A stretch of 64,000 nt of DNA from Pseudomonas sp. B6002 (GCF_013385985.1 NZ_JACAOY010000012.1:412064-476063); one strand, 5' to 3'. Counted from the stretch's first letter, positions 25,460 through 33,794 are shown. Notes: generated from the letters alone by a model not told the origin. Numbers and translations are program-made.

Positions 25460-27804
25460 GCATGCATCACCAAGCCGACCAAACCCCGACTCCGCGCTAC
25501 AAGCCCTACAAAGGCCCAGCCGGTGGCTGGGGCGCACTGATCAGCGTGGCGCAGGCCTGGTTGACCAGCGACAACGCGCTGAAAAACCTGCGCATGATGC
25601 TCAAGACCAACCAGAACGGCGGTTTCGACTGCCCGGGCTGCGCATGGGGCGACTCGCCGGAAAGCGGCATGGTCAAGTTCTGCGAGAACGGCGCCAAGGC
25701 CGTGAACTGGGAAGCCACCAAACGTCGCGTCGACGCCGCGTTCTTCGCCAAGCACAGCGTCACCGCGCTGCTGGAGCAAAGCGACTACTGGCTGGAATAC
25801 CAGGGCCGCCTGACCGAGCCGATGCGCTACGACGCCGAAACCGACCGCTACCAGCCCATCAGCTGGGAAGCCGCGTTCGACCTGGTAGGCAAGCACCTCA
25901 ACGCCCTGCCCAGCCCGGACATGGCCGAGTTCTACACCTCGGGCCGCGCCAGCAACGAGGCGGCGTACCTGTATCAGCTGTTCGTGCGCGCCTATGGCAC
26001 CAACAATTTCCCGGATTGCTCGAACATGTGCCACGAAGCCAGCGGCGTAGCCCTGGCGCAAAGCGTGGGTGTCGGCAAAGGCACCGTGACCTTCGATGAC
26101 TTCGAACATGCCGATGCGATCTTCGTGTGGGGCCAGAACCCCGGCACCAACCACCCGCGCATGCTCGAACCGCTGCGCGAAGCGGTGAAACGTGGCGCCC
26201 AGGTGGTGTGCATCAACCCGCTGAAAGAACGCGGCCTGGAACGCTTCCAGCACCCGCAGCACCCGCTGGAAATGCTCACCAACGGCGACAAGCCGACCAA
26301 CACCGCCTACTTCCGCCCAGCGCTGGGTGGCGACATGGCCATCCTGCGCGGCATGGCTAAATTCCTGCTGCTGTGGGAGCGCCAGGCCCAGGCCGAAGGC
26401 AAGGAAGCCGTGTTCGACCACGACTTCCTCAACGAACACACCGCCAACGTGCTGGATTACCTGGGCAAGATCGACGACACCTCCTGGGATGAAATCGTCG
26501 AGCAGTCCGGCCTGACGCTGGTGGAGATCGAGCAAGCGGCGCGCATGTACGCCAAAGGCAAGAACGTGATCATGTGCTGGGCCATGGGTATCACCCAGCA
26601 TCGCCACTCGGTGCCGACCATTCAGGAAATCGCCAACCTGATGCTGCTGCGCGGCAACATCGGCCGCCCAGGCGCGGGCCTATGCCCCGTGCGAGGCCAC
26701 AGCAACGTGCAGGGCGACCGCACCATGGGCATCAACGAGCGTCCTCCAGTGGCGTTCCTCGACTCTCTGGAGCGTCGCTTCCAGTTCCAGGTGCCACGTG
26801 AGAACGGGCACAACGTGGTCGAAGCGATCCACGCTATGCTCGAAGGTCGCTCCAAGGTGTTCATCGGCCTGGGAGGCAACTTCGCCCAAGCCACGCCAGA
26901 CAGCCCGCGTACCTTTGAAGCGCTACGCAATTGCGACCTGACCGTGCAGATCAGCACCAAGCTCAACCGCAGCCACCTGATGCACGGCAAAGACGCGCTG
27001 ATCCTGCCATGCCTGGGCCGTACCGACATCGACATCCAGGCCGACGGCCCGCAAGCGGTGACGGTAGAGGACTCGTTCAGCATGGTTCACGGCTCCAACG
27101 GCCAACTGCAGCCGCTGTCGAAATTCATGAAGTCGGAGCCTGCCATCCTGGCTGGCATCGCGGCGGCGACCTTGGGCAGCAAGCCCGTGGATTGGAATTG
27201 GCTGGTAGCCGACTACGGGCGTATTCGCGACCTGATTGCCGACACCATCCCAGGCTTCAAGGACTTCAACGAGAAGATCAAAAACCCGGGCGGCTTCTAC
27301 CTGGGCAACGCAGCTGGCGCCCGCCGCTGGAACACGCCGTCGGGCCGCGCCAACTTCCGCCCGAATATCCTGCCCAAAGACCTGATTCACGAACGTACTC
27401 ACGCGACCGGCCGTGTGCCGGACCTGATCATGCAGTCGATGCGCTCCCACGATCAGTACAACACCACCATTTATGGCCTGGACGACCGCTACCGTGGGGT
27501 GAAAGGCCAGCGTGACGTGCTGTTCGTCAATGAAGCCGACATCATCCGCCTGGGCTTCAAGCCGGGACAGAAAGCCGACATCGTCTCGTTGTGGGAAGAC
27601 GGCCGCGAGCGTCGTGTGAAAGGCTTTACCTTGCTGGCGTTTGATATTCCTGCGGGGCAGGCGGCGGCTTATTACCCGGAAGTGAACCCTTTGGTGCCCC
27701 TGGAGAGCACCGGCGATGGCAGCCACACGCCAACGTCGAAGTTCGTGGCGATTCGCCTGGAAGCGGCGAGCGATAACGGCTTGATCATGGCCCGCTCGGC
27801 TTGA
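25456..27804 (+). CDS. FdhF/YdeP-family molybdopterin oxidoreductase alpha subunit
   Basis: A 782-residue bis-MGD enzyme of the FdhF/YdeP group. ATG 25456 overlaps the fdhD stop. An N-terminal cluster region has GGFDCPGCAWGDSPESG, which is unlike the four-Cys 4Fe-4S motif of classical formate dehydrogenase. Cofactor domains include FYTSGRASNEAAYLYQLFVR, NFPDCSNMCHEASGVALAQS and GQNPGTNHPRMLEPL. There is no in-frame TGA that could be selenocysteine. YdeP proteins are linked to acid resistance in E. coli, with the reaction unknown. The presence of FdhD as partner argues for cofactor sulfuration. No other subunit genes follow. Confidence 0.92.
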   Translation: MSMHHQADQTPTPRYKPYKGPAGGWGALISVAQAWLTSDNALKNLRMMLKTNQNGGFDCPGCAWGDSPESGMVKFCENGAKAVNWEATKRRVDAAFFAKHSVTALLEQSDYWLEYQGRLTEPMRYDAETDRYQPISWEAAFDLVGKHLNALPSPDMAEFYTSGRASNEAAYLYQLFVRAYGTNNFPDCSNMCHEASGVALAQSVGVGKGTVTFDDFEHADAIFVWGQNPGTNHPRMLEPLREAVKRGAQVVCINPLKERGLERFQHPQHPLEMLTNGDKPTNTAYFRPALGGDMAILRGMAKFLLLWERQAQAEGKEAVFDHDFLNEHTANVLDYLGKIDDTSWDEIVEQSGLTLVEIEQAARMYAKGKNVIMCWAMGITQHRHSVPTIQEIANLMLLRGNIGRPGAGLCPVRGHSNVQGDRTMGINERPPVAFLDSLERRFQFQVPRENGHNVVEAIHAMLEGRSKVFIGLGGNFAQATPDSPRTFEALRNCDLTVQISTKLNRSHLMHGKDALILPCLGRTDIDIQADGPQAVTVEDSFSMVHGSNGQLQPLSKFMKSEPAILAGIAAATLGSKPVDWNWLVADYGRIRDLIADTIPGFKDFNEKIKNPGGFYLGNAAGARRWNTPSGRANFRPNILPKDLIHERTHATGRVPDLIMQSMRSHDQYNTTIYGLDDRYRGVKGQRDVLFVNEADIIRLGFKPGQKADIVSLWEDGRERRVKGFTLLAFDIPAGQAAAYYPEVNPLVPLESTGDGSHTPTSKFVAIRLEAASDNGLIMARSA

Positions 27805-27817
27805 CCACCCCACCCTC

Positions 27818-27900
27818 TGTAGGAGCCGGCTTGCCGGCGATGAGCCTTTAAGCCTTGCGGCGATCTTGCGATCGTTATCGCCGGCAAGCCGGCTCCTACA
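27818..27900. repeat. REPIN
   Basis: Arms TGTAGGAGCCGGCTTGCCGG and CCGGCAAGCCGGCTCCTACA right after the oxidoreductase stop codon. Confidence 0.88.
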
Positions 27901-27959
27901 GTGAGTGTTCCAATGCAGGCAGCGGGGGCGATGCCAGGTCAAATTTCGGGCACAAAAAA

Positions 27960-27983
27960 GGCCGCTTTTGCATAAAAGCGGCC
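27960..27983 (-). terminator. Orphan intrinsic terminator reading on the minus strand
   Basis: Perfect stem GGCCGCTTTT/AAAAGCGGCC with loop GCAT. On the minus strand it is followed by TTTTTTG; on the plus strand no T-run follows. No minus-strand gene precedes it, so it may end a small RNA starting between 27984 and 28140. Confidence 0.6.
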
Positions 27984-28141
27984 GTTCCGAAGTAGTTAAA
28001 GACCTGTAAAAATCACTTAAGTTCCCTATACAAAACAGTAACTTAGCAAATTGTATACAACTGCTGCCACCGGTCGGATTTCGATTGTCAGCATCTCGAT
28101 ACAACCTCAGGATCGCGCCGTCATCCTCTTGAGGTCTCTCT

Positions 28142-28621
28142 ATGAAGTTCTCCTCGATTCTCTTGTTGTCCCTTGGCCTGGTCAGTGGCGCAGCCATGGC
28201 CGGTGGCACCACCGAAGCCGGTGTGGGCGGCGCATTGGGCGGGGTTTTAGGTTCCGTTGTCGGCCAGCAGATCGGCGGCAATACAGGTTCGGCCATCGGC
28301 GCAGCCCTGGGTGGCGCGGGCGGCAGTGCGGTCGGCGCTGACAAGCGCAGCCGTGGCGAAGCGGCCATTGGTGGTGCGCTGGGCGCAGCCGGTGGCAACG
28401 TGGTTGGCCGCAGCATGGGCGGCAACACTGGCAGCCTGATCGGCGCAGCCGCTGGCGGCGGTGCAGGTGGCGCGCTGGGTAACTACATGGGCAACAAGAG
28501 CGATGACGACGACCGTCGCTACCGTGGGCGCGACAACCGCCGCTATGACCGCGACGATCACCGTGGCCGCGGGCATGCCTATGGCCATCGCAAGAACAAG
28601 CATCACTACCGTCACCGGTAA
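28142..28621 (+). CDS. Glycine-zipper envelope protein with charged tail
   Basis: A 159-residue exported protein. Residues 1-20 form a signal peptide (MKFSSILLLSLGLVSGAAMA). Residues about 22-118 are a glycine-zipper region of Gly/Ala/Val repeats (GGALGGVLGSVVGQQIGGNT) in which a unit with GGNTGS recurs about 70 residues apart, suggesting an internal duplication. From about 120 the chain is hydrophilic and extreme in composition: DDDDRRYRGRDNRRYDRDD, ending in a His/Arg/Lys-rich stretch. The zipper part could insert in or associate with the outer membrane; the tail resembles polyampholyte or metal-binding tails. No function is known to me. The nearby palindrome TTGTATACAA (28057-28066) may be regulatory. 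Confidence 0.85.
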   Translation: MKFSSILLLSLGLVSGAAMAGGTTEAGVGGALGGVLGSVVGQQIGGNTGSAIGAALGGAGGSAVGADKRSRGEAAIGGALGAAGGNVVGRSMGGNTGSLIGAAAGGGAGGALGNYMGNKSDDDDRRYRGRDNRRYDRDDHRGRGHAYGHRKNKHHYRHR

Positions 28622-28646
28622 GAGCTGAAGAACACGATCAATCCCT

Positions 28647-28735
28647 TGTAGGAGCCGGCTTGCCGGCGATAGCAGAGTATCAGGCAATACTTATTGACCT
28701 GACCCATCGCGATCGCTGGCAAGCCAGCTCCTACA
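28647..28735. repeat. REPIN (one arm diverged)
   Basis: Left arm TGTAGGAGCCGGCTTGCCGG is canonical; the right arm GCTGGCAAGCCAGCTCCTAC has compensating changes typical of a second REP subtype. Confidence 0.8.
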
Positions 28736-28749
28736 GTGGATATTTTTGT

Positions 28750-29184
28750 TCAAAGAATCACCAAGCGCTGCAACGCCTCGCGCAACATTCCCGGAATCGT
28801 CACCGGCTGGTTCGTCCCACGATCCACGAACACGTGCACAAAGCGCCCCGCCGCACAGGCTTCGACCTCACCCTGCTTGAATACCGCCAACTCGTACTGC
28901 ACTGAGCTGTTGCCCAACTTGCTCACCTGCAGGCCGATTTCGATGCGCTCGGGAAAGGCAATCGACGCGAAGTAATCGCACGCTGAACTCACCACAAACC
29001 CCACCACCTCACCGTCATGAATATCCAACCCACCCTGTTCGATCAGGTAGGTGTTCACCGCCGTGTCGAAGAAGCTGTAGTAGGTCACGTTATTCACATG
29101 GCCATACACATCGTTGTCGTGCCAGCGCGTGATGATCGGCTGGAAGTGAGGGTAATCGGCACGTTGTGGTACAGAGTCAGGCAT
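28750..29184 (-). CDS. 4-hydroxybenzoyl-CoA-type thioesterase
   Basis: A 144-residue hotdog-fold acyl-CoA thioesterase. ATG 29184 is chosen; an in-frame TTG at 29211 would overlap the recQ stop and add nine residues. The N-terminal part shows the family's catalytic Asp region ITRWHDNDVYGHVNNVTYYS (D-x-D-x-x-G-H-x-N-N), followed by FVVSSACDYFASIAFPERIE. It lies directly downstream of recQ on the same strand, probably cotranscribed. The substrate is unknown; related proteins act on acyl-CoAs or acyl-ACP. Confidence 0.9.
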   Translation of the reverse strand: MPDSVPQRADYPHFQPIITRWHDNDVYGHVNNVTYYSFFDTAVNTYLIEQGGLDIHDGEVVGFVVSSACDYFASIAFPERIEIGLQVSKLGNSSVQYELAVFKQGEVEACAAGRFVHVFVDRGTNQPVTIPGMLREALQRLVIL

Positions 29185-29207
29185 GGGCGCATCTCGTGAA
29201 GGTGGGT

Positions 29208-31145
29208 TCAAAGGTCATTCAAATGGGCTTCGGCCCACTCGCGCACCTCGGCGTAGGGGTAGTCCTCAAGTGCGGCAAAACCCGGAATGCCACGCGCTTT
29301 CAGCTTGGTGAAAAGCGGCACGCTGATACCGCCAAGGAACCGCGTCAAACGTTCCGCACCCGGCAATTGCCCCGTGTGCTCATGATGCCTGTGGATAAAA
29401 TCACCGCACAGCCCCATGAAGTTTTTATCCACAAGCGGCGGCAAACCGGGCGGTGGCGGCAGGTGTGCAACATGGCCGTGGCATACAGAGCAATGCCCAC
29501 AACGCTGGGGCGCATTTTCATCGCCAAAATACTGAGCCAGGCGTTGCCCCAGGCAATGTTCGGTGGCGAACAGATCGAGCATGGCGTGAATCCGCGCCAC
29601 CTCGCCCACCTCATGTTGCTTGAAGCCTGTGTATAACTCGGCGCTCAACACCTCTGGATCAAAATCGGTATCCAGCAGGCTGTAGACCTCGGTCATCTGC
29701 TTGCTTTCCAGCTCGATCAGGCCCTGCTCCTGGAAGTAATCCAGGGCTTTCACCACCCGGCCACGCTCGGCGTTGTGCTGTTGGTACAGCGCGTCGAAAT
29801 CCACTGTAGCCCAGGTTTTCGCCCGCTTGCACACCTGGATAATCGCTGCGACAAACTGCTGTCGCTCGCCGGAAAACCGCGCCAGCAGGGCGTCGGGCTC
29901 GATCAGGTACTTGAAGCGGTATTCGGCGTAGAACGCGTAGCGTGGTGCGATCACCCCCTTGAGCTCCAACTGCACCAGCAGTGTCTTCAACGGCAGCTCG
30001 CGAATGTTGCTGTGATCCGACAAGGACCTGAGCAGAAATTCCCATTGCCCCTCGCTCCGTGCAGCCTGAAGCTCATCCAATACCCGCCGGATCCCCTCCT
30101 GCTCTGGCGTATCGCCGTACACAAAATTCTCCAACACGTTGAGGCTGTCGCGGTTGGCCAGCACCAGGCAGTCGGACGGCTGCCCATCACGCCCGGCACG
30201 GCCGATCTCCTGGCTGTAGTTCTCGATGGATTTAGGCAGGTCGAAGTGCACCACATTGCGGATGTCACTTTTGTCGATGCCCATGCCAAACGCGATGGTG
30301 GCGACAATGCAATTGGAACGTCCGCCCATGAAGCGCTGCTGGATACCCTCGCGTTTATCGTGGGGCAAGCCGGCGTGATACGCCTCGGCCTGGATGCCGT
30401 TGCGGTTCAGGTGCTCGGCAATCTGCTCGGCGGTTTTTTGCAAGGTGACATAGACGATGCTTGGCTGGTCAGCGCGCTCACTCATCCACTGCACCAAGCG
30501 ACGACGCTTGTCCGCGCCGCTGACCGGCTCCACCAACAGGTTGAGGTTGGGCCGGTAGAAGCCCGTAGTGACCACATCGCCCGGTGCAATGGCGAACTTC
30601 GCCTGCATGTCGGCAATCACCTTAGGCGTGGCCGTAGCCGTCAGCAGCAGGGCTTGTGGGATATTGAACTGGCGCTGGTAGTCCGGCAGCTTCAAATAGT
30701 CCGGCCGGAAGTTGTGGCCCCACTCGGAAATACAGTGCGCCTCGTCCACCACCAGTAACGAGATCTGCACGCTTTGCAGGAAGTTACGGAAGCGCTCGTT
30801 CTTCAAGCGTTCTACGGAGATCATCAGGATTTTCAGCTCGCCGGAACGCGCACGGGCCATCACGTCATTGGCCTCATCGCGGCTCTGGGCCGAATCGATA
30901 CTGCCCGCCGAAATGCCGTGGCGCTGCAAGAAACCAAGCTGGTCCTGCATCAACGCCAACAGGGGTGAAACCACCAATGTCAGGTGTGGCAGCAACACCG
31001 CCGACAGCTGGTAACACAAAGATTTACCTGACCCGGTTGGGAAAATCGCAGCTGCCGAACGACCGGCCAGTACCGCGCTGACGGTTTCTTCCTGGCCCAA
31101 ACGAAACTGTGGATAACCAAAGACCTGCTGGAGGGTGTCGTGCAT
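29208..31145 (-). CDS. recQ: ATP-dependent DNA helicase RecQ
   Basis: A 645-residue superfamily 2 3'-5' helicase used in recombinational repair. Helicase motifs in order: FRLGQEETVSAVLAGR (motif 0), FPTGSGKSLCYQL (I), LVVDEAHCISEWGHNFRPDY (II and aromatic loop), LLTATATPKV (III), TIAFGMGIDKSDIRNVVH (V) and QEIGRAGRDGQPSDC (VI). The zinc-binding domain has CGHCSVC near residue 550. The C-terminus after zinc and winged-helix regions (LPGAERLTRFLGGISVPLFT) differs from E. coli RecQ and contains no clear HRDC, so it is a diverged RecQ branch. Confidence 0.94.
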   Translation of the reverse strand: MHDTLQQVFGYPQFRLGQEETVSAVLAGRSAAAIFPTGSGKSLCYQLSAVLLPHLTLVVSPLLALMQDQLGFLQRHGISAGSIDSAQSRDEANDVMARARSGELKILMISVERLKNERFRNFLQSVQISLLVVDEAHCISEWGHNFRPDYLKLPDYQRQFNIPQALLLTATATPKVIADMQAKFAIAPGDVVTTGFYRPNLNLLVEPVSGADKRRRLVQWMSERADQPSIVYVTLQKTAEQIAEHLNRNGIQAEAYHAGLPHDKREGIQQRFMGGRSNCIVATIAFGMGIDKSDIRNVVHFDLPKSIENYSQEIGRAGRDGQPSDCLVLANRDSLNVLENFVYGDTPEQEGIRRVLDELQAARSEGQWEFLLRSLSDHSNIRELPLKTLLVQLELKGVIAPRYAFYAEYRFKYLIEPDALLARFSGERQQFVAAIIQVCKRAKTWATVDFDALYQQHNAERGRVVKALDYFQEQGLIELESKQMTEVYSLLDTDFDPEVLSAELYTGFKQHEVGEVARIHAMLDLFATEHCLGQRLAQYFGDENAPQRCGHCSVCHGHVAHLPPPPGLPPLVDKNFMGLCGDFIHRHHEHTGQLPGAERLTRFLGGISVPLFTKLKARGIPGFAALEDYPYAEVREWAEAHLNDL

Positions 31146-31318
31146 AGGCTGTCACTCCATTGACCGCTGAGTTGGCTCAAAAACATAGCCCGGGAATCTC
31201 AGCGAATCGAGAAAGGTCGCATGGAAAAAAGAGACAGGATGATACACAGCGTGAGGGGTGGCCTAGGGCCGAAGTGGGAATAATCCGAGGTAGGAGCAGA
31301 AAAGATACAAATCCAAAT

Positions 31319-31406
31319 GTGGGAGGGGGCTTGCCCCCGATTGCAGTGTGTCAGCCAATAAATCTTGGCCTGACAGATCGCTATCGGGGGCAAGCCCCCT
31401 CCCACA
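31319..31406. repeat. REPIN (GGGGGC subtype)
   Basis: Arms TGTGGGAGGGGGCTTGCCCC and GGGGCAAGCCCCCTCCCACA belong to a different REP subtype from the other hairpins in the window. It lies between recQ and the DUF2135 gene. Confidence 0.88.
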
Positions 31407-31431
31407 TTTTTATTTTTGTATCAGGGCTGAA

Positions 31432-32607
31432 TCATCGGTTTTTCACGCGCTCAATCGCCGTGTCATAGACCGGGTTGGCCTTCTGCTCTTTAGCCAGCTG
31501 GTAGTGACGCAACGCATCCTGGAACTGCCCCGCAGCCTCATAGATCCGCGCAATGTTGTAGTAAGACCCTGCACGCACGGTCGCGGCATTCGCACCGGTC
31601 GCCAGGGCGATGGCCTTGCGGTTTGCCCAGATCGACTCGGCAGTGTTGCCAGCCTTCTGGTACGCCAGGCCCAGATTGCCGTAGGCCTTGCCGAAGCTGT
31701 TGTCCAGGTCGATGGCCTGGCGGAACAGGTCGATGGCCTGGTCGAGGTTACCCGCTTGGTAGGCCGCTTCACCTTGTACGTTCAGACGTTTCGCATCGGT
31801 TTGTGCAGAAGAGCTGACGGCTACGGCCGTGACCGCGACGCTGTCATCCAGCAACGGTTTCACTTCGTTGAGTACGTCCTTGGCATCCACTGTCACACCG
31901 CTGAAGGTGTTGATGTCTTGGAAGTCACCGCTGCCGGTCATGCGGAACACGGTCCACAGGTTGCCGCTACGGTTCTGCGGTACATAGTAGGTACGCACCA
32001 GCGACTGGCCCATGTACACGAACACTTTGGCTTCACTATTGGAGAGCTGACGCGAGCTTGGATTACCACCGTTGGTGTAGTCATGCACGGCGTACACGTA
32101 GCTTTCGCCATAGTGTTTTTTCTGCAGGGTGATGGTTTCCGGGCCGTAGCTGTCGGTGTCATCCACATCCAGTTCGGCATCGGTGCCGTTTTTGTTTTCG
32201 AAGTAGATGTTGTTGCCCGGGAAGATCATGTGGGAGTCGAGGTCTTCCGGGGTCTTGCCCCAGGTCAGTACCACGCGCAGGCCGTCGAGGTTCTCCATCA
32301 CCGGGCTGATGGCGTAAGTCATGCCCTTGCACGGGCATTTCACCACCAGGTTGGAGTAGCCGGGCTTCTTGATGATCAGCAGGTTGGTGGAGTCGTCAGC
32401 GGCTTCGCTGGTCAATGTGACCTGGCCCTGGGCGTTGGTGCGCCCCACCACGTTCTGCGCACCGTTGCGTTGCAGCAGCACTTCGGCATCGGCGATTTTC
32501 TGGTCCTTGACCACCGCACTCAGGACCTCAATCGGCAACTGTTCGGCCTGGATGGAAAACGCCACTGCGCACAATGACATCGCCGAGGCGACACGAAGCA
32601 AACCCAT
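31432..32607 (-). CDS. Secreted DUF2135 (YfaP-like) and TPR protein
   Basis: A 391-residue exported protein. Residues 1-21 are a signal peptide (SLCAVAFSIQA). A carboxypeptidase-regulatory/Ig-like segment (about 25-95) is followed by a DUF2135 domain (about 105-220) carrying the signature VVLTWGKTPEDLDSHMIFPG and DVDDTDSYGPETITLQ. The C-terminal third (about 270-385) holds TPR repeats: AAYQAGNLDQAIDLFRQAID, GKAYGNLGLAYQKAGNTAES and YYNIARIYEAAGQFQDALRH. DUF2135 domains occur in surface or periplasmic proteins of unknown role; TPRs suggest protein-protein contact. It is monocistronic with the REPIN at 31319-31406 downstream. Confidence 0.88.
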   Translation of the reverse strand: MGLLRVASAMSLCAVAFSIQAEQLPIEVLSAVVKDQKIADAEVLLQRNGAQNVVGRTNAQGQVTLTSEAADDSTNLLIIKKPGYSNLVVKCPCKGMTYAISPVMENLDGLRVVLTWGKTPEDLDSHMIFPGNNIYFENKNGTDAELDVDDTDSYGPETITLQKKHYGESYVYAVHDYTNGGNPSSRQLSNSEAKVFVYMGQSLVRTYYVPQNRSGNLWTVFRMTGSGDFQDINTFSGVTVDAKDVLNEVKPLLDDSVAVTAVAVSSSAQTDAKRLNVQGEAAYQAGNLDQAIDLFRQAIDLDNSFGKAYGNLGLAYQKAGNTAESIWANRKAIALATGANAATVRAGSYYNIARIYEAAGQFQDALRHYQLAKEQKANPVYDTAIERVKNR

Positions 32608-33058
32608 GCTTAACTCCCTTTAAGTAGTGGGCGGAATCGCCCTACAAGATTTTGCGGTGAAACATACGCTGAAATCAGGCCTCTGGCGGATTTTTTGTAC
32701 AAAGTGTGACGTAGTTTTTATCACCTCCAACAGCAACTTCTGGCTCCTCAGGTTCTGAGTAAAAACGACCACTCGCCCCCAAAGAACCTCCGTCAAACCA
32801 AAAATCGGAAGCATCCGTAAGAAACCACGCAATACCGCGCCGTACGTTTCCCAAACTGCTTAAAACGCCCTGCACGCCCTCTACAAAACTCACCTTCGCC
32901 TGACCGAAACTAGCGGCCTTTCAACAACGCCGACAAGAATCTGTGAACATCGAAAGGACGCAACCTATCAGCCACAACGGCGTCACCTTCACAGAGCGGC
33001 GCCTGATCATCTTGCTTAGCAATCCACATGCATTGGCAAATCTTGGGTGGCTGATGCG
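32608..33058. other. Low-GC intergenic region with only doubtful short frames
   Basis: This 451-base stretch separates the divergent DUF2135 and DUF1493 genes and has lower GC than its surroundings. It holds a 72-codon minus-strand frame (32675-32893) and a 39-codon plus-strand frame (32943-33062), both listed separately with low confidence. It may be the remnant of an older gene or an insertion point. Confidence 0.5.
32675..32893 (-). CDS. Doubtful small protein, 72 aa
   Basis: GTG 32893 opens a frame giving MSFVEGVQGVLSSLGNVRRG and, further on, DFWFDGGSLGASGRFYSEPE, with a Glu/Pro-rich C-terminus. GGCGAAG precedes the GTG. The composition is protein-like rather than a typical shadow frame, and no real gene lies on the other strand, but I do not recognise it. 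Confidence 0.35.
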   Translation of the reverse strand: MSFVEGVQGVLSSLGNVRRGIAWFLTDASDFWFDGGSLGASGRFYSEPEEPEVAVGGDKNYVTLCTKNPPEA

Positions 33059-33062
33059 ATGA
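32943..33062 (+). CDS. Possible 39-aa leader peptide coupled to the DUF1493 gene
   Basis: GTG 32943 starts a 39-codon frame (VNIERTQPISHNGVTFTERR..., ending ANLGWLMR) whose TGA overlaps the ATG of the next gene in the pattern ATGA. That overlap is the main support; there is no clear RBS before the GTG. It could be a coupled leader, the remnant of a truncated gene, or chance. Confidence 0.25.
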   Translation: MNIERTQPISHNGVTFTERRLIILLSNPHALANLGWLMR

Positions 33063-33697
33063 CCGAATCCATCTACTGGATCGGCCTGATACTGCTCTTG
33101 GCCGTTGCCGCGTCGATCGAAAAAACAATCAAACGGCCTCCACTCAGAAAATGGTTTGGGCTGGTCCTTGTGGTAACCGGTCCGACACTCTTATTCTGCG
33201 ACACCCTATGGTTAAAGGGATCAGCGATGGACAGCTTGCCTGCCATTGCTCTTGTAACGGGTATCGTGTTGCTAGCCAGCCAAAACAAATATCGCCGCCA
33301 CCGCAACCATCCCCCTCACCCACTCCTGCGTGCCCCCACCATGAACCTCGCGCCTAACTTCCCCGAAGACGCCGCCATGCAGCAACTCCTGCAACTGCTG
33401 CACGAAGAAATCGGCCTGCCAAAACACAAGACCATCAGCCTGCAAACCTCGATCAACGTCGACCTGGGTTGTGATGGCAGTGAGGCCAAGCAATTGATGG
33501 AGGCGCTGGAGCAGGAATTTGTACTCGACCTGGTCGACTTCGACACTTATCGTTACTTCAACCCGCCGGTGTTTGATGTGTTTCTCAAACGTCGGGCCAA
33601 AGGGCGCGGCGAGAAAGTGCCGCTGACCATCGGCATGCTCTACCTGGCCATCAAGACCCACAGCTGGGACACGCAAACTCTCGAAAACCTGAGTTAA
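33059..33697 (+). CDS. Membrane-anchored DUF1493 (acyl-carrier-like) protein
   Basis: A 212-residue protein in two parts. Residues 1-80 hold about three hydrophobic segments (IYWIGLILLLAVAASI, FGLVLVVTGPTLLFCD, IALVTGIVLLASQ). After a basic linker, residues about 100-205 match DUF1493, an acyl-carrier-protein-like family: EIGLPKHKTISLQTSINVDL, GCDGSEAKQLMEALEQEF, FDTYRYFNPPVFDVF and PLTIGMLYLAIKTHSWD. DUF1493 genes in enterobacteria usually sit beside a small membrane-protein gene; here the two appear joined. An internal ATG (33341) could start a free DUF1493 protein but has no clear RBS. Which modification, if any, the domain carries is unknown. Confidence 0.75.
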   Translation: MTESIYWIGLILLLAVAASIEKTIKRPPLRKWFGLVLVVTGPTLLFCDTLWLKGSAMDSLPAIALVTGIVLLASQNKYRRHRNHPPHPLLRAPTMNLAPNFPEDAAMQQLLQLLHEEIGLPKHKTISLQTSINVDLGCDGSEAKQLMEALEQEFVLDLVDFDTYRYFNPPVFDVFLKRRAKGRGEKVPLTIGMLYLAIKTHSWDTQTLENLS

Positions 33698-33699
33698 CG

Positions 33700-33765
33700 G
33701 TAGGAGCCGGCTTGCCGGCGATGGCGGTCCCGAGGGCCTCATCGCCGGCAAGCCGGGCTCCTACA
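33700..33765. repeat. Short REPIN
   Basis: Arms GTAGGAGCCGGCTTGCCGG and CCGGCAAGCCGGGCTCCTAC with a short spacer, between the DUF1493 and EamA genes. Confidence 0.85.
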
Positions 33766-33794
33766 GGACATTGCGCCTTCGGAAAGGACCTTAC

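Noticed and set aside
25456-27804. Selenocysteine in the formate-dehydrogenase-like protein
   Set aside because: The frame contains no internal TGA.
33341-33697. Separate DUF1493 gene starting at the internal ATG 33341
   Set aside because: No RBS precedes this ATG (GCGTGCCCCCACC), and the frame is continuous with the upstream membrane part, so one protein is the simpler reading.
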